The notes under the pieces were generated by a model, which saw only the letters and a program-made list of their open reading frames with translations, had not been told where the DNA came from and did not search any database. Source: Planctomycetota bacterium (lineage in GTDB: Bacteria; Planctomycetota; UBA1135; UBA2386). From it: a stretch of 64,000 bases of DNA. Where the stretch lies: contig JADJWQ010000001.1 of NCBI GenBank assembly GCA_016716265.1, forward strand, positions 2,418,001-2,482,000, given 5' to 3'. The position numbers and the translations under genes are program-made. This document shows positions 48,059 through 56,372 of the stretch, piece after piece; the first letter of the stretch is position 1, and every line of letters starts with the position of its first letter.

Positions 48059-50502
48059 CGGTACACCACCTCGACGGCCCGACCGTCGCGAAGTTCGATC
48101 GCGGTCTGCGGCGCAGCGCCGACGAGCGTCGACAGCCCGGGGGTCGTGGGAAGCTCGATCCGCAGGTCTCCGCCACGGGCGGTCAGCCTGCGCACCAACT
48201 CGATCTGGCGGTCGCCGAAGCGCGGCCGCGGCGCATCCTCGAGCACGAGCCCGTCAGCGACCGCGATCCGGAACGTCGGATAGCCTTCCGCGTCGAGGCG
48301 CCAGCCGAGCGTGCGGATCGCGACGGTGCGGCCCGGCGCCTCCAGCCGGGCGTCGGGCAGCACGATCCAGTCGTCGCCCGCGGGCTTCAGCAGGCGGCCG
48401 GCTCGACCGCTCCAGGTGCCCTCGGCGTCGAGGAACTCGCCGCGCCACAACCACGCGAGCCGCGCGTGGGCGAGGTCGTATGCGAAGTGTACGCGCTCGG
48501 GCGTGCCGACCGCGATGCAGTGGGCGGACAGCCCGTCGAGGAACGCACCGTGCAATCGCGGCCGGTCCGGCGACACCTCGAGCCGGAACGAGCCGGGTGG
48601 ATTGGCGACGCCCGCCGGGATGGGCGCCGCGGCGCCGAGCGACGTCCACGCACGCACCGCGTCGACCTGCGCGATGGCCGCCGGCGTGGGCTGCGCCCAG
48701 AACTGCGGCATGCGCGTACCGGGACGGAGCGTCGCCGGCTGCAGCAGCCATTGGCGGAACCAACCGGGCTTCAGTCGCTCGAACTGGATCGCCAGGTCCA
48801 TGCCCTGCGGTCCCAACGACGGCCTGCCCATGGCGCGGTGGCAGATCACGCAGGAGAAGCCGCCGACTGCGACCGTGCGCTGACCTTCCCGCACGGCGGC
48901 GGCCGAGAACGGCGGCTCGACGTCGTCGCCGGGCACCGAGTCGACGGCGGCGAACAGGCCGGCGAGCTCGGCCGCCCGTTCGGCTGACAGTCGCGCACAC
49001 CGCGCGCGGACGTACGGACGCGCGTCGCGCCCCTCGGCGAGCACGGCCTCGATCCACGTGCGGCGCAATCGGTGCCCGGCGCGGTCGAGCGACGGCGGCG
49101 CGCGCCCTTCCTCACCGAGATCCTCGGTCTCGGTCAGCTCGCGGCGCGCGTCGTCGCGCATGCCGCCGGCGCCGCCACGATCGTGGCAGTCGAGACAGCG
49201 CAGCTCCCTGAGCTCCGCGGCGAGCCGGTCGCGCGGCGCCTGCGGACCGGTCGGCGTCCCGCGCCGCGCGAGTGCACGCCGGTGCGCGGGCGTGACCGGC
49301 ACGCTCGGGCAGTCGCGGTCGGCGCGCAGCGCTGCCCAGGCCGGCGCCGGGTCCGGGACCGGCAGGTCGTCACCGGCGTGGCAGCTCGCGCAGCGGGCCG
49401 CGGCGATCGCCGCCCGGCCGCGCGCGATCGACTCGCCGTCGCGCGGCAGCGAGCCGGGCGCCAGCGGCAGCAGCGCGTCGGCCTGCGCGAAGACGCGGTC
49501 CGGCGGCACCGGCCCGAGGCTGGCGCCGGGCGGCTGCCAGTCCAGCTCGAGGCGCTGCCCGCCGCCGGCCTCGGTGAACACGATCAGCAGGTCGTGCTTC
49601 CCCGCGGTCAGCCGCACGCGCGCGTCGCGTGTCCGGAACGGCGCGATGGCCTCGTTGCGGATCACCAGATCGCCGTCGAGCCACAGCCACGACGAGTCGT
49701 CCGAGCCGAGCCTGAAGCGGTATTCGCCGTCGACCGGCGCGTCGAGCATCGCGCTGAAGCGCAATGCGAAGTGGTCGTCGCGCGTGCGCATCTCGACGTC
49801 GACCGTGTCGGTGTGGCCGACCGCGCTCGGCTGCAGACCGTCGAGGTCCGGGAGGCCGGGGTCAGCGATGTGCAGCTCGAAGCACTCGACGGCGAAGCCG
49901 GGCGTCGGCGGCGCCGAGCTCGCGTCGGCGCGCCGCGCGCGTAGCAGCCACGCGCCGAGTCGTTCGGCCTCGCCCGGCTCCAATGCGAAGTCATGGAACG
50001 GCAGGTCCGGCCGGGTCGCGCGGGCGTCGGTCAGGAATGCGGTCAGGCCGCGCAGGTCGGTCTTCGCCGCGATATCGGGCACACCGTCCGCCGCATGACA
50101 GGCACGGCAGCCGAGCTCACGGAACAGCGCGCCACCCTGCTCGATGACCGCCGAGCTGACCCGCACGGGCTGCCGTGACTCGATCGCCGGTGCCGGGCCC
50201 AGCAGCGCTGCGGCGACGTCGGCCGCGCGCTCGCGCCCCGCGCGTCCCGGGAAGTGCCCGGCCAGGAACCCGCGCAGCCAATCGCCCCCGACGCGCTCGC
50301 CGAGCCCGGACAGGCGCGGCGAGGGCAGCGCCGCGAGCCGCTCGTCCGTGCCCGGCGACGCCGCGTGGCAGGCGAGGCACCGCCCGATGGCGACGTCGCG
50401 CTCCACCCCGCCCTGCTCTCCCACGGCCCCCACCCCCACGGCCCCGAACCCGGCGACCGCGACCCACGCCGCACCCAAGACCACCACGACCTGCGAAGCC
50501 AC
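48052..50502 (-). CDS. Pentaheme c-type cytochrome with embedded PA14 domain
   Basis: 816 residues, GTG start with a signal-like N-terminus to about residue 29. Five CxxCH heme sites: Cys42-His46 (CLACH), Cys132-His136 (CRACH), Cys371-His375 (CASCH), Cys436-His440 (CLDCH) and Cys551-His555 (CVICH). Between heme sites two and three a PA14-like sugar-binding sandwich occupies about 200-325 (DHFALRFSAMLDAPVDGEYRF, LGSDDSSWLWLDGDLVI, AGKHDLLIVFTEAGGG). The C-terminal about 190 residues are beta-rich. This is the planctomycete type of surface cytochrome, thought to couple carbohydrate binding or oxidation to electron flow. It overlaps the propeller gene and follows fetB by 43 bases. Confidence 0.85.
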   Translation of the reverse strand: MASQVVVVLGAAWVAVAGFGAVGVGAVGEQGGVERDVAIGRCLACHAASPGTDERLAALPSPRLSGLGERVGGDWLRGFLAGHFPGRAGRERAADVAAALLGPAPAIESRQPVRVSSAVIEQGGALFRELGCRACHAADGVPDIAAKTDLRGLTAFLTDARATRPDLPFHDFALEPGEAERLGAWLLRARRADASSAPPTPGFAVECFELHIADPGLPDLDGLQPSAVGHTDTVDVEMRTRDDHFALRFSAMLDAPVDGEYRFRLGSDDSSWLWLDGDLVIRNEAIAPFRTRDARVRLTAGKHDLLIVFTEAGGGQRLELDWQPPGASLGPVPPDRVFAQADALLPLAPGSLPRDGESIARGRAAIAAARCASCHAGDDLPVPDPAPAWAALRADRDCPSVPVTPAHRRALARRGTPTGPQAPRDRLAAELRELRCLDCHDRGGAGGMRDDARRELTETEDLGEEGRAPPSLDRAGHRLRRTWIEAVLAEGRDARPYVRARCARLSAERAAELAGLFAAVDSVPGDDVEPPFSAAAVREGQRTVAVGGFSCVICHRAMGRPSLGPQGMDLAIQFERLKPGWFRQWLLQPATLRPGTRMPQFWAQPTPAAIAQVDAVRAWTSLGAAAPIPAGVANPPGSFRLEVSPDRPRLHGAFLDGLSAHCIAVGTPERVHFAYDLAHARLAWLWRGEFLDAEGTWSGRAGRLLKPAGDDWIVLPDARLEAPGRTVAIRTLGWRLDAEGYPTFRIAVADGLVLEDAPRPRFGDRQIELVRRLTARGGDLRIELPTTPGLSTLVGAAPQTAIELRDGRAVEVVYRW

Positions 50503-50545
50503 GCGCGGACGCTAGCTGACTTCCGATCGGTACCGCGTACGATTT

Positions 50546-51388
50546 TTACACTTCGTGGTCCGCGAGCCGGTCCAGGCGCAGCCGGTGGCGATCGTCGGTC
50601 AGGCGCCGCATCGCCGCGAGGACCGCGGTGACCGCACCGAGCGCCGTGCCACCGGCGATCAGGAACGTGATCAGCATCTGGTACTCGATCGCGACGGAGG
50701 GATCGGCGCCGGCGAGGATCTGACCGGTCATCATGCCGGGCAGGAACACGACGCCGGTCGCGGCCATGCGATTGACGAGCGGGATCAGCGCGGTGCGCAG
50801 CGCGGCCCGCACGATCCGGCGCGTCGCCTCGGTCCGCGTGGCGCCGAGGCTGAGCTGCGCCTCGACCGCGGCGCGCTGGTCGTGCAGCCGCGCGGTCAAC
50901 GCGTTGAGGCCGAGGCCGACGCCGGTCATCGCGTTGCCGAGGATCATGCCGAGCAAAGGGATCGAGTAGCGCGCCGCATACCACGGCTCGGGCTGCACCT
51001 GGACGGTCAGCGTGAACACGGTGACGAGCACCGACGCGACGAACATCGCGCCGGTCCCGAGCCCGTAGGCCCACAATCCCGCGAGGCGCCGTTCCTGCCG
51101 TGCGAGCACCTCCTGGCCGGCGAACAGGACCATCACGGTCGCCGCCAGCGCCGTCCACCCTGCCGAGCTCGCAGCGAACAGCAGACCGAGCACGTAACCG
51201 ACCGCGACGAGCTGGACGACGAGCCGTGCCGCCGAGACCAGCAGCCGGCGTGCGATGCCGAGGTCGAGGACGAGCGACAGCACGGCATTGGCCACGACGA
51301 GCGCGGCCCCGATCGCGAGATCGGCGACCGACAGGTCGATCGGCCCGTCGCCCATCGGCGGGACGACCGCGGTGATCGACGCGATCAT
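50546..51388 (-). CDS. fetB: FetB/YbbM-family ABC permease (iron export)
   Basis: 280 residues, UPF0014/FetB family with about seven transmembrane helices: ALVVANAVLSLVLDLGIARRL, LVVQLVAVGYVLGLLF, ALAATVMVLFAGQEVLARQ, GTGAMFVASVLVTVFTLTV, SIPLLGMILGNAMTGVGLGLN, a cytoplasmic LHDQRAAVEAQLSLGATRTEA with family-typical SLGATRxEA, and LVNRMAATGVVFLPGMMTGQILAGADP. In E. coli FetAB exports iron and protects against peroxide. ATG 51388 would overlap the fetA stop as ATGA once the fetA frame is restored. As sequenced, however, the fetA frame runs through and the pair reads as one 478-residue chain from 51982. Stop TAA at 50546-50548. Confidence 0.9.
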   Translation of the reverse strand: MIASITAVVPPMGDGPIDLSVADLAIGAALVVANAVLSLVLDLGIARRLLVSAARLVVQLVAVGYVLGLLFAASSAGWTALAATVMVLFAGQEVLARQERRLAGLWAYGLGTGAMFVASVLVTVFTLTVQVQPEPWYAARYSIPLLGMILGNAMTGVGLGLNALTARLHDQRAAVEAQLSLGATRTEATRRIVRAALRTALIPLVNRMAATGVVFLPGMMTGQILAGADPSVAIEYQMLITFLIAGGTALGAVTAVLAAMRRLTDDRHRLRLDRLADHEV

Positions 51389-51982
51389 GCCGCACCTCCG
51401 GCGCCGAGCCGCAACGACTGGTGCGCAACCCGTGCGGCCTGCGCCGCGTCGTGGAGTCACCCACACGACACAGCGTCCGTGCAGCAGCTCGCCGACCATC
51501 GCCTCGACCGCGGCGGCCGCCGCGGGATCGAGCGAGCGCGTCGGCTCGTCGAGCAGCAGCACGCGCGGATCGGGAGCGAGCGCGCGGACGAACGCCAGCC
51601 GCTGCCGCTCGCCGCTCGACAGCCGCGCGACCGGCCAGTCGCCCGCCTCCGCGGTGAGCCCCAGTCGCTCGAGCAGCGGCACGGCCCGCCCCCAGTCGGC
51701 GAAGTGGTCGCGCACGCGATCCTCCCACCAGCCGCTCTCGGCCGCCACGTAGCGCACCGCGCGCCGCCAGGCGGGGGCCGGCATCGCGCCGCGCGACACG
51801 CCGTCGAGCTGCGCGTCGCCATCCGACGGATCCAGGTCGGCGAGCGCACGGAGCAGGGTCGTCTTGCCACTCCCCGACGGCCCGAGGACCGCGAGGCACG
51901 CGCCGGCCCGCAGCTCGAACGAGACCGGCCCGACGTCGCGCACGCGCAGCGCCGTCGCGACGAACGTGGGCTCGCGACTCAT
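51385..51982 (-). CDS. fetA: FetA/YbbL-family ABC ATPase, apparent +1 frameshift at the H-loop
   Basis: Residues 1-176 are a full ABC ATPase core: Walker A GPSGSGKT at 34-41, signature LSSGERQR at 121-128, Walker B VLLLDEPT at 141-148, D-loop SLD at 150-152. After CVVWVT the reading changes to PRRGAGRTG, which is not ABC-like. Skipping one C at 51453/51454 restores THDAAQAARVAHQSLRLGAG, the expected H-loop His and C-terminus, with a stop at 51385-51387 overlapping the fetB ATG. So the base is either a sequencing or assembly error, a real inactivating mutation, or a frameshift site. The start overlaps the regulator stop (ATGA). Without correction the chain runs into FetB. Confidence 0.8.
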
Positions 51983-53223
51983 CGCCCCTCCAGCGCGTCC
52001 GAGGCCGACCGCGATGCACCGCGCCCGTCCGGATCGCGCAACAGTCGCAGCCTGCCAGCGGTCGGATCCATGTTTCCCTCGAGGTCGTCCGTCCCGGCGT
52101 CGGCGTCGCCCGCTGCAATACCGACGAGCGGGACCAGCGGCACGGTGAGCACGAAGCCGATCGCATCGGCACCGTGGAGTTCGATCTTCGCGGTGCCGCC
52201 GAAGTTCTCGACCGTGTTGCGCACGAGCTGCCAGCCGAGTGCGAGGTCGACGGACAGCAGGTCGCGCAGCAGGTCCAGTCCGAGATCCTGGACCGCGACC
52301 GACCGCTCCGGGAGCGCACCGATCACCCGCATCCGTGCGAGGCGATTCTCGACGACGATGTCGAGCGTCGGCGACCGGGCCGGGATCGCGTCCAGCAGCG
52401 TCGCGACCACCCGGATCAATGCTGACTCCGGCATGCGGGAGCGATACGCGGCGAGGGACTCGGGCAACGACTCGACGTCGACGCGGATGCCCTCCGGCCA
52501 GACCGCCGTGTCGGCCAGCGCGGCGTGCAATGACCGGACGCCATCGCCCGGCAGCCGACTCGTACCGTGGAAGTGGGCCCCGATCGTCGCGATCATGTGC
52601 CGTGCCGCGAGGGCCGACCGCCGTGCGTCGAAGAGCCACGCCGATGATTGCGGTCGCGATGCCATGCGAGCGCGGTCCTCCAGCTCGCGACAGCTCTCGG
52701 CGATGCGGTCGAGCGCCGCAGCCAGCTCGGTACGCGTGATCTCCAGCAGCGTCTCGAGGTCGCGCGTCCGCATACGCAGCGCCTCGGCCTGGCGTGCGGA
52801 ATCCGCCAGCAGCCCGTGACGCTCGACGGCGTAGCGCAGCGAGCGAGCGAGCAGCGTGGGCTGCAGCTCCGATTTCCGCAGGAAGTCCTGCGCGCCGCAC
52901 CGCACCGCCCGGCGGCCGAGCTCGTCGTCCCCGCTCGACGTGACCACGACCACCGGAACCTCGAAACGTCCGGCCGCGAGCGCCGCGAGCGTCGCCTCGC
53001 CATCCGCGTCGACGAGGTTCAGATCGAGGAGCACCACGTCGTGACGAGCCTGCCCGGCGAGAGCCGCGTCGAGCCGGTCGACGACCGTGACGCAATGACC
53101 GACACCGAACGCCCGGACGAGCATACGGCGTACGCCGTCGGCGTGCTCGGGCTCGTCCTCGGCGACGAGACACCGCAGCTCGGCGATCGACTCCGGCGCG
53201 CCCGGTCGGTCCGACTCAGCCAT
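51979..53223 (-). CDS. Response regulator with degenerate histidine-kinase-like output domain
   Basis: 414 residues. The receiver domain (about 15-137) has acidic residues Glu22-Asp23-Glu24, phospho-acceptor Asp67 (VVLLDLNL), Thr95 (VVVTSSGDD) and Lys117 (FLRKSEL), all intact. A coiled linker (about 143-195) follows, then a region resembling a phosphotransfer and ATPase (HATPase_c-like) unit: AARHMIATIGAHFHG, RVVATLLDAIP, VAVQDLGLDLLRDLLSVDLALGWQLVRNTVENFGG. The usual N and G boxes for ATP are not recognisable, so the output may act by protein contact. No DNA-binding domain. It overlaps the phytochrome gene by 8 bases and fetA by 4, so it is the phytochrome's likely partner. Confidence 0.85.
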   Translation of the reverse strand: MAESDRPGAPESIAELRCLVAEDEPEHADGVRRMLVRAFGVGHCVTVVDRLDAALAGQARHDVVLLDLNLVDADGEATLAALAAGRFEVPVVVVTSSGDDELGRRAVRCGAQDFLRKSELQPTLLARSLRYAVERHGLLADSARQAEALRMRTRDLETLLEITRTELAAALDRIAESCRELEDRARMASRPQSSAWLFDARRSALAARHMIATIGAHFHGTSRLPGDGVRSLHAALADTAVWPEGIRVDVESLPESLAAYRSRMPESALIRVVATLLDAIPARSPTLDIVVENRLARMRVIGALPERSVAVQDLGLDLLRDLLSVDLALGWQLVRNTVENFGGTAKIELHGADAIGFVLTVPLVPLVGIAAGDADAGTDDLEGNMDPTAGRLRLLRDPDGRGASRSASDALEGR

Positions 53224-55480
53224 CCTCTCCCGTCTCCCCGTGGATCGGCGCGTCGGGAAGACGGAACCAGACCGTGGTCCCGACACCTTCCTCCGATTCG
53301 ATCCACGCTGCCCCACCATGGCGAACCGCGATACGGCGCACGATCGCGAGTCCGACGCCGGCGCCGGGCACCGATCGGTCCGCGCGTTGGAACAACCGGA
53401 ACACGCGCTCGTGCTGCTCGGCCGGTATGCCCCGGCCGTTGTCGGTCACACGCAGGTCGACGGCGCCCGGCTGGCGCCGCCAGTCGACGACGACGCGCGG
53501 CGGCTCCGTCGAGCGGCGGTACTTGTGCGCATTGCCGAACAGATTGTCGAATACTTGTCCGAGCAGGACGCGATCTGCGACGACCGTCACGCCGCGCACG
53601 CTGTCGACGTCGAGCTGCGCCCCCGGATCCACGCTGCCGGCGGTCCGCTCCCAGCTCTCCTGCGCGAGTGCGGCGACGTCGACGCGCACAATGCGCAGCT
53701 CCTCCCGCCCGGCCCGGCCGAAGTCCACCAGTCGATCGAGGTTCGCGCTCATGGCCGCCACGACCCGCTCGACTCGACCCACCGCGTCCAGCGAGGCCTC
53801 CTCGTCTCGCGCCGCGCACGCGTCACGCAGTGCGTGCGCCACGAAGCCGAGCGATACGACCGGCGACTTCAGGTCGTGCGTGACCGCGACGAGCAGCTCC
53901 TGCATCTCGCGGTCGCGCCCCGCCAACGCCTGCGACGTGCGCTCGAGCTCCGCGACACGGCGGCGGATCGAGCGCGTCCACACGTCGCCGAGGATCCGGC
54001 GCAGGTCGCTCGCGACCGCGCGGTCGCCGGCGGACCACGGCGCGCAGCGCGCCCGCACGGTCTCGACCCACAGCGCGAACGAGCTACGTGGCAGGAGCCG
54101 CGACGGATCGAGCGGATCGACGGTGACGACGTTGGCCGGGTCACCGGCCCAGTGGAGCGTGCGCACGACCTCGCCGCGCAACCAGACCACGCCCTCGTCC
54201 GGAGCGATCCGCAGCGCGAGCACGCCGGCGGCCCGCGGGTCGGGAGCGACGCCGAGCGCGCCGTCGGCGAGCGCGTCGGTCACCCACAGCTCCGGCACCT
54301 CCGCTTCGCGCAGTCGTGCGACCAGCGCCTCGCACCACGCCCGCTCGGGTGGATCGCCGCGCAGCCACAGCTCACCGCCCGCATGGACGATGACCGCCGT
54401 CGCATCGACCATCTCCAGAAGTGAATCGTCGGCGGCGAGCATCCGGAGCGGGTCGGTCCCCGCACCATCCGCGACGGCCTGCAGCACACGATGGTGGAAC
54501 AGGTGCGTGCGGCGGGCATGCGCGAGGCGCTCGTGCCCTTCGCGCAGGTGCACCTCGGCACTGATCGTACGCGCGAACACGGCCGCGACGTGCCGCACGT
54601 GGTAGTCGACCGGCATCGGCTCGCGGTGGTGGCAGGCAACGAGCCCCCACAATCGATCGTCGTCGACGATCGACAGCGACATGGATGCGCGCACGCCCAT
54701 GTTCGCGAGGTAGCGCAGGTGCACGGGCGACACTGCGCGCAGGTCGGACGACGTCAGGTCGAGAGGCAGCTCGGCGTCCGGGGCGTGCACGAGCGGGGCA
54801 GGCGCCGCCGCCCGGTCGACGATCACCCGCACGAGGTTCTGCACGTAGAGCCGGCGCGCCTGCTCGGGGATGTCACCGGCCGGATAGTGCAGGCCGAGGA
54901 ACGGCTCGAGCTCCGCGGCGCGCGCTTCCGCCACGACCTCGCCGTGGCCGTCGTCGTGGAACCGGTACACCATCACACGGTCGAAGCCGGTCGCGGCACG
55001 CACCTCGTCCGCGACCGCCGCGAGCAGCGCGGGCGCATCGCGGAGCTGCCCGGCCTGCCCCGCGAACCTGCCGAGCTGGGTGAGCCGAGAGGCGAGCTGC
55101 GCGCCGTCCGCCGCGCAGGGCTCCAGGTCGACGAGCACGCGATCCGGGTCGGCGAAACGCACGCCGAGGATGTGATCGGCGCCGCGCCAGACGACGCGCC
55201 GCACCTCTGCCACCGCAGGCCCGATGCTCCGCACGGCTGCGGCGAGCCGCTCGTCCCACACCGCGCCGAGCAGCTCGGCGATCGGGTTCCCCAGCATCGC
55301 TTCCGCGGCATCGCCACCGAACCACCGCGTCGCATTGGCGCTCGCGACGCACACCCGCCCGTCGCAGCGCTCGACGCCGAGCACCACGCCGTGGGGCTGA
55401 CAACCGCCAGGCACGTGGATCGGCTCCTCCGCACAGCGAGCGAGCAGGTCGCGGGTCAGCTCGGCGCCGGCTTCGTTCAT
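53216..55480 (-). CDS. bphP: Bacteriophytochrome histidine kinase
   Basis: 754 residues with PAS-GAF-PHY-HisKA-HATPase order. The biliverdin-binding Cys16 lies in the conserved block RCAEEPIHVPGGCQPHG. The GAF domain has YPAGDIPEQARRLYVQN (Asp203, pyrrole water) and SPVHLRYLANMGVRASMSLSI (His254). The PHY domain has PRSSF (464-468), the tongue motif that switches fold. The kinase has His535 (VTHDLKSP), N box near 645-654, DNGRGIP at 680-686, and GAGVGLAIV. All key residues are present, so it should be a red/far-red photoreceptor with kinase output. Its start overlaps the heme oxygenase stop (ATGA) and its stop overlaps the regulator. Confidence 0.95.
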   Translation of the reverse strand: MNEAGAELTRDLLARCAEEPIHVPGGCQPHGVVLGVERCDGRVCVASANATRWFGGDAAEAMLGNPIAELLGAVWDERLAAAVRSIGPAVAEVRRVVWRGADHILGVRFADPDRVLVDLEPCAADGAQLASRLTQLGRFAGQAGQLRDAPALLAAVADEVRAATGFDRVMVYRFHDDGHGEVVAEARAAELEPFLGLHYPAGDIPEQARRLYVQNLVRVIVDRAAAPAPLVHAPDAELPLDLTSSDLRAVSPVHLRYLANMGVRASMSLSIVDDDRLWGLVACHHREPMPVDYHVRHVAAVFARTISAEVHLREGHERLAHARRTHLFHHRVLQAVADGAGTDPLRMLAADDSLLEMVDATAVIVHAGGELWLRGDPPERAWCEALVARLREAEVPELWVTDALADGALGVAPDPRAAGVLALRIAPDEGVVWLRGEVVRTLHWAGDPANVVTVDPLDPSRLLPRSSFALWVETVRARCAPWSAGDRAVASDLRRILGDVWTRSIRRRVAELERTSQALAGRDREMQELLVAVTHDLKSPVVSLGFVAHALRDACAARDEEASLDAVGRVERVVAAMSANLDRLVDFGRAGREELRIVRVDVAALAQESWERTAGSVDPGAQLDVDSVRGVTVVADRVLLGQVFDNLFGNAHKYRRSTEPPRVVVDWRRQPGAVDLRVTDNGRGIPAEQHERVFRLFQRADRSVPGAGVGLAIVRRIAVRHGGAAWIESEEGVGTTVWFRLPDAPIHGETGEDG

Positions 55481-56040
55481 CGCCCGACCGCCTGTGCTGT
55501 ACGCGCGCAACCGACGAGCACCTCGAACAACCCGACCGCCGCCGCGACCGTCCGCTCGGCGTCCACACCGGCGTCGACCCGCTCCGCGAGGTGGCGGAGG
55601 AACGCCGGCCAGCGCTGCTCCGCGCCGGCCGCGACCGCCCCGAGGTAGCTGCAGCCCGGCGCGCCGGGCGCGAGGCCGAGGCGCTCTCCCAACCTGCGCA
55701 GCAGCACGCTCGCGCCGAGCGCGGAACCCTCCAGCACGTAGCGCGCACCGAGCACCTCCGCCTCGCCCGCCGGCGGCTGCAGTGCGGCCGGCGCCACCGC
55801 CTCCGGCTCGGCGCCCAGGGCCCGCAGATCCGCGACCAGCCGCTCGACCCGCCCCGCGGCGAGCGCCGGACACCGCTCGAGCGGCCGCGCGACCGCCAGC
55901 AGCACCTCGAGCGCCGCGCGGTAGTCCGCGCGCGCGAAGTCGCCGGACGCGAGCCGACCGAACGGTCCACACGCCTCGACCCGGGCGTGCAGCGCGCGCG
56001 TCGCCGCGCGCAGGCGGGCGTGGATGTGCGTGGTCGCCAA
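55477..56040 (-). CDS. bphO: Heme oxygenase (BphO-like), biliverdin-forming
   Basis: 187 residues from TTG 56040. Heme oxygenase opens heme to biliverdin, CO and free iron; biliverdin is the phytochrome chromophore. Helix 1 has RLRAATRALHARVEA with proximal ligand His18; the distal helix has the flexible Gly motif EGSALGASVLL. The C-terminal part is divergent, as is normal for BphO. TTG is chosen because TAGAAT, a -10 box, ends 7 bases before it. An in-frame ATG at 56118 is possible but would lie upstream of that box and add a Pro/Gly-rich tail. First gene of the phytochrome-iron operon. Confidence 0.82.
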   Translation of the reverse strand: MATTHIHARLRAATRALHARVEACGPFGRLASGDFARADYRAALEVLLAVARPLERCPALAAGRVERLVADLRALGAEPEAVAPAALQPPAGEAEVLGARYVLEGSALGASVLLRRLGERLGLAPGAPGCSYLGAVAAGAEQRWPAFLRHLAERVDAGVDAERTVAAAVGLFEVLVGCARTAQAVGR

Positions 56041-56372
56041 CGCGGGGATTCTATGGACTGGTCGCTCCGGCTCCCATCCAGCACCGCGCCCGGTACTCGG
56101 CTCGACTCCGGAGCCCATCGCCGCTCGCCCCGCCCGCCCTCCTGCCGGCCGCGGGCGAACCTCGCGGCTCCGCCGACCGCTTCCGCCCCCGTCTCGGCGC
56201 GGGCGCCCCCGCCGAGTGCCACCGCCGAGCGACACCGCGCGGACGCACCACGCCCCGACGGCAACTGCCGTGACGGTCGCCGCGATCGCCGGTCCGGAAC
56301 GCCGCAGCGGCACCGTCGTATCGCGTCCCGCTCCGCATCCTCGACCCCACGTCGCGCCCCGCTCCCCACATC
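56041..56372. other. 332-bp divergent region between the phytochrome and glucosidase operons
   Basis: Holds the putative bphO promoter at its left edge. Nothing else recognisable on the minus strand. On the plus strand a CGTATCGCG run near 56316 could be a -10 for the 56373 gene, a weak call. An in-frame extension of the bphO frame covers part of it but is not protein-like. Confidence 0.5.
56048..56053 (-). promoter_or_regulatory. Putative -10 (TAGAAT) of the bphO operon
   Basis: On the minus strand TAGAAT is followed by CCCCGCG and then the TTG start, predicting a leaderless mRNA. Same hexamer as before ribBA. Confidence 0.5.

Noticed and set aside
50546..51982. A natural FetA-FetB fusion protein
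   Set aside because: The joined chain lacks the ABC H-loop, while a one-base correction restores it and also the ATGA overlap seen at other junctions of this operon.
56041..56118. ATG 56118 as the start of heme oxygenase
   Set aside because: It would lie upstream of the TAGAAT box and add a Pro/Gly-rich stretch unlike the family; TTG 56040 sits at the family's normal start. It remains an alternative.
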